Source: Lindgomyces ingoldianus (lineage: Eukaryota; Ascomycota; Dothideomycetes; Pleosporales; Lindgomycetaceae). Taken from it: 64,000 bases of DNA. Made by a program: the position numbers and the translations under genes. Positions 56,900 through 64,000 of this stretch are shown here, piece after piece (position 1 is the first letter of the stretch; each line of letters starts with the position of its first letter). Location of the stretch: contig NW_022985164.1 in the NCBI RefSeq assembly GCF_010093535.1, positions 2,211,479 through 2,275,478 of the forward strand, in the 5' to 3' direction. Under the pieces are notes generated by a model, which saw nothing but the letters and a program-made list of their open reading frames with translations, had not been told where the DNA came from and searched no databases.

Positions 56900-58900
56900 G
56901 TTTTTTTTATTATAGCTAATTCTATGTTATTAATTACTAACTGCGCTATTAGAAGCTATTTTAGCTAGTTATTTTAAGTATAAAAAATATACTTTTTTAA
57001 ATATTTCTTTATTTCTGCATTTACCCTTTTAGTCTGTCTGTCTATTTGCAGATAGTAGGCTGTTAATAGCTTATATGCTATGCTAAGGTGTTGCATTGCT
57101 ACTTTCTAGAAGCTGCTAGTAAATAGCTTATCTTAATTAGAGATAATAACCTTAAGGCATTTATATACTAATATTATATTTTGCTTTAATTTATAAATAA
57201 ATTTCTTAGCTATTATTATTTTTTTTAAGGGCTAAGTATGTAAATACTTAGTAGTTTTATCTAAAGCTACTATAATTATGTTACACATCTTGTTTATTCC
57301 TAGTTCTTTAGATAGAGGTAATTCTGTAATAAAGTTTATTATAATTATTGTCTATAGTAGCTTTAGTGCTTTAATTAGTTAAAAGTATTTATAGGCCTTA
57401 TGCCTTCTTAGGTTGTTTTTATTATAGGTATTACATTCTCTAAGCACCTTTGTGCATAGTTGCTTTACCTTTAGTATTTATTATAGTATAGCAACTTTTA
57501 GCTTCTTTTATAGGGTGCTTATTTCTAGATGTCTAAACATTAGAGACTTGTAATATTCTTAGATTAAGTTTTTTTATTCTTACTTACTAGCTATAAGCAT
57601 GTAAAATTCTTTTATAAGTTAAAGTTTGTTATAAATCTATTTTTTATTAGTTTTTTTAAAGAGTGTAAACTTTTTAGTTTTTTCTTCTTTTTTATTAAAG
57701 TAATCTAGTCTTTAGCTAAGGGTGTTAGCCTGTTAGTTTTATGCTCTTAGAATGTGCTTAATAATGTAATTAAACTAGGTAAGCTTTATTACTTATCTTA
57801 TGTGCATTAGTAATAACTTTTTTACTATTAGAAACATAACTAGATTTACATAGTTAGTTATAATATTAAATAGTTTTGCTATTCTGTGTAGCTTAGTAGC
57901 CTAAACTTTTATAGTGTTTAATATTGCCTTTAGTTTTTTATTAGGTATGCTATAGCCTACTTTAGGTCCTAAGAACTTAGCAGAATAGTATACTACTAGG
58001 TGCTATTTTCTGTCTTCCTGTTTCTAGTATAACGCAGCTCTGCTAGCTTTAAGAGATGCGTCTATGTAAATTTTTATTTTTAGTTATAAGTTATACATTC
58101 TTAGTACTAGTTTGTCTATTATAGCTTATTTTAGTGTTATAAATGCCTTATTTATTTCTAAGGTTTAGACAAACTTTGCTATTACCTACTTCTTAGTTAT
58201 AGTGTTTGTTAATAGTATAGTAATTTTTAAATAGTTTTTAATTATTTATCTAACATAACCTAATAGTCTTAAGAATTCTTTTATTTCTTTAACTATTATT
58301 AGTTTTAGCTATTTAAGCACTTTTTATACTTTAGCTAAGTTAATTTTTATTTTTTTTTATTAATTATAAATCTTAGGTATTCTATTTTAGTAACATAGAA
58401 TTTATATTTAGAGAGCTGTAAATAAAGTCTATACTTTCTAAGTTATTCTAAGATCTTTTGTACTTTTTATACATAGTTTTCTAGGGTGTTTTTTAAATAA
58501 ATAAGAATGTTATCTAGGTATACTAAGGTAAAGACATTAAGGTATAAGTTAAGGGCTATATTAATAATTTGCTAGAACATTACTAGGGCATTTATTAGAC
58601 TAAATAGCATTACTAGTAATTTATAAAGTCTTTATAAAGTTTTAAACACTATAAGCTATTTATCTCCTTTTTATATCTTTATTTTATTAAATTTATTTTA
58701 TATATTAAATTTTATAAAGTACTAGGTTTTCTTTAGTTAGTTTATAATATCTTATATAATTAGTAAAAGGAATTAGTCTTAAATTATATTATTATTTAAA
58801 GTTCTATAGTTCTAATAGACTTAGATTTTTTCTTCTTTTTTCTTTGCAAAGACTACTACTAACGCTATAAAGCTATAGCTTTTTTAGATATAGCCTTATG
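56900..58900 (-). pseudogene. gypsy pol remnant: reverse transcriptase and integrase
   Basis: Limits are approximate. Reverse transcriptase is recognised at about 58380-58550 by VYLDNILIYLKN, where the family has YxDD; the second Asp is now Asn, a G-to-A change. Integrase is at about 56990-57420: ELPLSKELGINKM, ALDKTTKYLHT, VIISNQDKLFTSSF and LLTAYYLQIDRQTKRVN follow the family order, with the catalytic Glu of TERVN changed to Lys. Stops are scattered throughout, so the element cannot move by itself. Gag and protease, expected at about 59-62 kb, are too degraded to read. Confidence 0.8.
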
Positions 58901-61900
58901 CTAACATCTTATTAACATACTCTTATAAGGCCTTCTTCTGTGCCCTAGTTAAGGGGTAGAGCCTATGCGTCTTTAGGTTGTAATCTTTTATTAGGTTAAT
59001 AGTATAGTCTTAGAGCTAGTGTAGTAGTAGTTCTTTAAAGTCTTCTAGTGTTTTAAATATGTCCTTGTAGTCTTTATATTTAAGCAGAATTTAACCTTTT
59101 TTTTAGACTTATATAACACTAATCTATTTTATGTTCTTGTTTATTTTAATTTTTTTATAAAAGACTTTCTTAAGTTTTTTTTTTATTATTCTTATTACTT
59201 AAGCTTTTAGCTTTTAGTAGAGGAATTTTTAAAGCTTCCTTTTCTTAGGGTAGTAACTGCTACTCTGCTTAGCCTGTTTATAGACTAGGCATCTGTTGTT
59301 GTGGCATGCTGACTAGGTTATGCGTGCGTGGTTATTAGAGGTTTCTATAGTTATAGTTCTTTAATTAATTGCAAAATTATAAGTTCTAAGCTAGTTATAA
59401 CTTAAGATTACATTATATTTGCTTTTTAGTTTAAGTATGTTTATAAATCTCTAATTTTTTATGTTAGAGGTTTTAAGGTTTTTTTTATAGGTTTCTAGGT
59501 TAATCTATTTTCTGCTATACTTAATTAATAATATGTTAGTAAAGGTTACCTTAAATAGGTTTTTTTTTATGCAGAATAGTATGCTTTACTTATCTACTTA
59601 ATTCTTATTTATAGTAGTAAAGGTGCATCTGCTGTCTATAAGGGCTAGCCTAGGCTATTCTTTATATGTAAAGGTGGTTGTTAGGCTGTGTCTTGCCCCT
59701 TACCCTACTATAATTACTGCTAATATATTATGTTTAACTTTTTTATTAGGAAGGGAATATAAATTAATGTTTTATAAGTTATTATTAAACTTATTTTTTT
59801 TTTTTTATAGATTTAATATTCTTAATTATAGTAGTTAGCTGCTTTACATTTATAATCTTTAACTAAATAATGTAAAGTTAGGTAGTCTTCTTTTCTTACT
59901 ATTTTTTACTAAAAGTAGTAAAACTTATAATTTTTTTATTTATTACACTTTATTTATAGTTCTTGCTTATAAGGGGGAGCTGTCTAATAAGTGTAACAGT
60001 TTGTAGTTTTACAGGCTAAGGCTGTTCCTTACTATAGGCAACTGTTGTAGTTCTTTTTCTATGTAGGCTACTATTCTGCTTAATGTTTGTTATCCTAGTG
60101 TTTAACACAGTATTATTGTGTACACTAGTACTAGGGGTATAGATAATTATTAGGTCTATGTAATGTGTTAAGAGGACTCTTTTAAGTCTACTAGAGATAT
60201 TCTTTTATTTATACTAGCTATATAAGGTGCTCTTTCTATTAGCACTTGCTTGTACTATAGGTGCTGCTTCTGTAAAGGACACATTATCTATAATTTTGTT
60301 GTATTGTAAGAGCTTTTTTAGAGATTGCTAGGCTTAAGAGCAGTGTCCTAGGTTTCTTAGGCGCTAGTTATAGTACCTTAAACCTAGTAAGTTTACTTAA
60401 CTATTCTAGCTTTTAATCTTTAATCTTAGTAAAAAATTACTATTACTTTTTTTTATTTATAATGTTGTATTTAACTTTAGCTATTCTTTATATAATATTA
60501 AATGTTAAGTAGTTATTACTAATATTTATTTAATAAAGTAAGACTATATAATTACTTAAGTAGTTATGTTATAACTTACACTTCTAGCATCTGTATTCCT
60601 AAAACTGTTAGGAAAGCTCTCTTGCTAAAGTACTAGAGGTCTAGTCTTAGAAAGGAAAATGTTTTTTTTTTTTTAAATATTTATAATGTATTCTTAGATT
60701 TAAGTCTTTTCTTTATATTTTTTAAGAATTATAAGGTTCTGCAACACTATATTAAGGCTACTAAAGTTTTAAATAACTACTTTTTAATATAGTTTAAGAT
60801 AGTTATTTAAAAAATAGTTTTCTCTATATTACTAGTAAAGTCTATTATCTAGTTTTTCTTGTATTTTCTTATCTATAAGGCTGTATTTAGCAGTAATAGC
60901 TTTTATTATTATAGTAGTATTTTTATTCTCCCCCTTTTAGAAGTTTAGGCAGTTTTAGTAGAAATGTTTTACTTTTTTATAGTTTAAGTAGGCCTTATTC
61001 TCTAGCTATTTTTATTATTTTTTTATTAAAGGTAGCCTATTACATTCTAAAACTTAGCTTTTTTTAGAGGGGAGGCTCTATGTATGCTTTACATAACTAA
61101 GGTTTATTAGCTTTTTATTATATTATAAAAGCTTTTTTTTTTTAGGGATAAATTCTAGCTTTTAAAAAGTTCTCTTTAATTTTTTTTTTCTTTTATATTT
61201 CTTATAGCAGTTATTATAAGTTATTACCTTTTTAATATAGTCTTTAAGAGTAGTTAGTTAGTCTATGTGTATAAACTTATCTTTTACTTTATTATTTAGT
61301 CTATTATAAAATATGTAGCATAGGGCTTTCTAGTTATTCTATCTGCAAATAGCTATTTATTCTCTAAAGCGTGCTGCATAGTTTTAGACTAGTCTGCTGC
61401 CTTATTTTATGTTATCTAGTTTGTTAGCTGCAATCTTTTTTTTATTTAGAGTCCTATAGATAGCTAATAAAGCTAATTTAAAGTTTTTAACACTACTAAA
61501 TACTTTCTTAGTTTTAAGGTTAAGTAGTGCGCTATTAGCTTTAAAGTCTATCTAATTATTAGTGTAAAGTTAAAACTAGATTATAGAGGGGCCTTTTAAG
61601 TGTAATCTTATTTAGAAGATTATTTCTGCATTAGTTTAAAATACTTCTTTATTATATTACATATAAAGGTAGCATTTAGTAAAGAATAGTTAAAGGTCCT
61701 TTAGTAAACCTCTAAAAGGCTTTAAAAAGGCTAGTTTTAAAGCTTTTTTAGCTGCAACACTTGCTTTATTTATTAAAATATTCTAAACTTTAGCTAGTTT
61801 TACTTATAGTTTATATATCTAATAGGCTTAAGTAGTTACTTTATAAGAGTTAACTAAAGGCAGAGGGTTTTTTAAGCTTATAGTTTTTTAGTAGAGGTTA

Positions 61901-62112
61901 GCTATCTTTTACTTAAGTTTTAATAAGTTACTAACTTTATTACTAATTTACTAGAGTTTTTTAATGTTGTCCTAAATAAAGTTAATTTGTTCTGCTAGAA
62001 CAGCTTTACTTTAGGTAGGAACTTCTGTAGATCCTAATAGTGCAGCATAGGCTATGTTAGAATCTAAGTTGTGTTATAAGGTTGCTATACTTTTTAAAGG
62101 GGTAGTGTTTAA

Positions 62113-62703
62113 TGTTATAATTTTTACTTTAAGAAGCACTTAGGTCTTATTATGTTTCTAGGGGGGAGTAAGACAGGTAGTAGGGGCTAATCTAGTAGGG
62201 TGTACAGTCCTACGTACAGGCTATTAGGCTAATAGAGGGAGGGAGAGTGACTAGATTATAGTTTGCCCTATGTGCAGCAGTAAAAAGGCTAGGGTTAAAT
62301 AGTTCTTATAGACAGAGTTAGAGGTATATATAGTGTAAGATATATAAATAGTATTACAGCTCTTTAGAAAGCTAAATGCTACTTAGTTTATGTAAAGAAT
62401 AAACTAAACATTAAACACACTTTTTAAAAGTTGTTTAATATAGAAACTATATACATATGTAGAGGACGCTAAGGTAAGCTAGATAAGCCTACATAAGCCT
62501 ACTAAGCAGGGCTTGCTAAGCTTCTTTAGACTTGTAGGATTCACGTTCTATCCTTCTATTAGATAACGCATTCTTCCATGATCTTGGGTAGCCGTGCTAC
62601 CTCCGCGTCCTCCGCTTGGTCTGTAAGCAAGTCCCGCTCCAACTGTACCCTATTGTGGAGCATCCTGGGTGGGGTTACGCTGGTCTAACTGTAGACCGTA
62701 ACA
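62113..62703 (-). repeat. Right LTR (5' LTR) of the gypsy element
   Basis: 591 bp, TGTTATAATTT...GACCGTAACA. Its outer end keeps G/C (GTGCTACCTCCGCGTCCTCCGC) where the left copy has lost it (GTGCTACCTCTGCGTTCTCTGC). Confidence 0.92.
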
Positions 62704-62708
62704 GAGCT

Positions 62709-63880
62709 CTAGCAGCAACGTCCCTAGCAATATTCTTATTAAAAAAGTAAAGGCTATTTAGCTATAGATACCTAATTACATTAACCTCTTTGTACTAGAG
62801 TTTAGCGTAGGCTAGCTTACTAACTTTAAGTAATGTTATAATATTAAGCTTTATAAGCATTATAGTAAGGCTGCTTTAGTGCTAGCCTAAGCTAAGCAGA
62901 AGATAAGGGCTATTAGAACACTGTGTAGAGAGTACACAGAGGAGGATATATTTAATATAGATAAGATAGGCCTATATTAGCAGTAAGCGCTATTATTAGG
63001 CCTCTTAACTAGAGCTTAGCCTAGTAAAAAGAAAAACAAGAGCTAGATATTAATTATATGCTGCTGTAACTTTACTAGTAGCTAGCGCTTTACTTTCTAG
63101 GCTATTAAAAAGGCAGCTAGGCTACATGCTTTACATTATGTTAACTTTAAGGCTTTAGATGTCTAATAGTTGTTAAATTTAAAAGTGTAGATAAACTATA
63201 TAGTTATAAAAGACTAGCTATAGGCCTTTTATTAGTAGATTAGGACTAGGACTATTCTACTGCTTATAGATAACTATAGCGCTTATATATTAGAGGTTAA
63301 TCTAATGCCACCTTTACTAAATATCTAGATTTAATAGCTACTAGCAAATTTTACTAGTATCTATTAGCTACTTAATTAAGGCGTAATTAGTTAATTTAAG
63401 CGCTGCTATAAAAAGTAGTAAATACACTATATAGTTTCTAGCTATAAGTAAGGCGCTAATCTAGCTACTAAAGTTAACCTCTACTATGCCCTACGCTAGG
63501 CCTCTTAAGCCTAGTATAATAACTTTTATAGTAATACAGTCTATTGCTGCTTCTGCTAAGCTAGAATTTAGCCTACACAGAAACTAATCTGTCTACTTAA
63601 TCTAGAGGAGTAGCCTTAGCAGGAGCTAGAGAAGCTATATAAACAGGTACAGCACGCTAGCAGGATCTAGAACGCTATAAGTCTTAAGAACTTCCTTAAT
63701 CTTATTAATAAAAATAATAAGCCTAATTAATCTAACTTTAATATAGTAGACGCTATTATAAAGTACAGCTAGCTGCTAGCTATAGTTAAAAAGGAATTAA
63801 AAGATAAAGGGGCTCCTATACAGATACCTACCCTTGCTAAGGCAGAGCAGGCTCTTAAGTTACTACTTTTATATTAAGAA
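62709..63880 (+). pseudogene. pogo/Fot1-type DDE transposase remnant
   Basis: Readable pieces follow the order of DDE_1 transposases: LTNFKQCYNIKLYKHYSKAA, then YTEEDIFNIDKIGLY (family: Y-x-x-x-DIFNxDETGL, holding the first Asp), then ILLLIDNYSAYILEVNL (second Asp, family LLLIDN..SH), then NQGVISQFKRCYKK (family QPLDQGIIxxFKxxYR). Tryptophan and glutamine positions are repeatedly stop codons, as RIP produces. It lies on the plus strand, antisense to the nested gypsy element. Confidence 0.78.
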
Positions 63881-63905
63881 CATATAGATAGGACAACTTC
63901 TTAGC

Positions 63906-64000
63906 TGTCACGGTTATGTTACAGCTATCCAACCCCTGAGTACCCTAGGCTTGGCACGGGGTATATAGGCTCCTCGGCCTCCGTACCTCTGCCTCCGACC
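63906..64000 (+). mobile_element. Start of another LTR, runs off the window
   Basis: TGTCACGGTTATGTTACAGC begins an LTR whose first 11 bases equal those at 24614; both copies then have TATATA and GC-normal sequence but otherwise differ. It starts exactly where the pogo-type element stops. Confidence 0.55.

Larger units (their letters stand above)
55037..62703 (-). mobile_element. Full-length Ty3/gypsy LTR retrotransposon, 7667 bp
   Basis: Two 591-bp LTRs (TGTTAC...GTAACA) bound the element, flanked by a perfect 5-bp target duplication GAGCT (55032-55036 and 62704-62708). The purine-rich tract (minus strand AAGAAGAAGGGGCAG) sits directly next to the left LTR, and reverse transcriptase and integrase read on the minus strand in gypsy order (RT upstream of IN). 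It is inserted antisense into the pogo-type transposon. Confidence 0.93.
54602..63905 (+). mobile_element. pogo/Fot1-type (Tc1-mariner superfamily) DNA transposon, interrupted twice
   Basis: The left end is TA|CAGTCAACTCTCAATGGCG, a TA target followed by a CAGT-type terminus typical of pogo/Fot1/Tigger elements. The transposase remnant resumes at 62709 after a nested gypsy element. No matching right terminus appears before the LTR that starts at 63906, so the element is cut there or continues beyond the window. Strongly RIP-mutated. Confidence 0.7.

Overview
The window is nuclear DNA of a filamentous ascomycete (Pezizomycotina). The evidence is short GT-AG introns of about 47-85 nt with CTRAY-type branch sites in almost every gene, fungal families (FACT subunit Spt16, AA9 polysaccharide monooxygenase, DUF6536 membrane protein, Rch1-like SBF transporter, BTB protein, sugar porter), and transposons decayed in the way RIP (repeat-induced point mutation) produces: AT-rich, with glutamine and tryptophan codons turned into stops on both strands. 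The class cannot be fixed from sequence alone; Leotiomycetes is a guess. I saw no rRNA and no convincing tRNA.

The layout alternates gene blocks and AT-rich islands. 0.3-11.5 kb: mitochondrial carrier and SPT16 (divergent), a short-chain dehydrogenase, a small secreted cysteine-rich protein in two short exons, and an SBF/Rch1-type transporter. 12.2-19.2 kb: repeat island with a hAT element that has a second, same-family hAT element inserted in it (each with a perfect 8-bp target duplication), then a 443-bp solo LTR with a 5-bp duplication. 20.1-27.8 kb: DUF6536 membrane protein, AYR1-like reductase, an LTR-retroelement fragment, a 2-hydroxyacid dehydrogenase and a BTB protein. 27.8-34.1 kb: mostly gene-free, with a 952-bp non-autonomous hAT element sharing termini with the 12-18 kb elements. 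34.1-47.6 kb: secreted Mn/Fe superoxide dismutase, AA9 LPMO, a lysine-rich nuclear-type protein with unresolved neighbours, glutaminyl cyclase, a mitochondrial membrane protein and a five-exon sugar transporter. 48.9-51.5 kb: two decayed genes (alpha/beta hydrolase; possible transcription-factor relative). 53.5-54.4 kb: an RNase H gene. 54.6-64 kb: a second island, a pogo/Fot1-type DDE transposon carrying a complete 7.67-kb Ty3/gypsy element in antisense and ending at a third LTR.

The genes do not form one pathway and I find no biosynthetic cluster. One plausible functional pairing is the secreted SOD (34.1-35.0 kb) and the AA9 LPMO (36.3-37.2 kb), because SOD makes H2O2, which AA9 enzymes can use as co-substrate. 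Exon coordinates were derived by hand from splice sites, reading frame and remembered family structure; none was confirmed by transcripts or database search. Whether this locus has been annotated before cannot be judged from the sequence.
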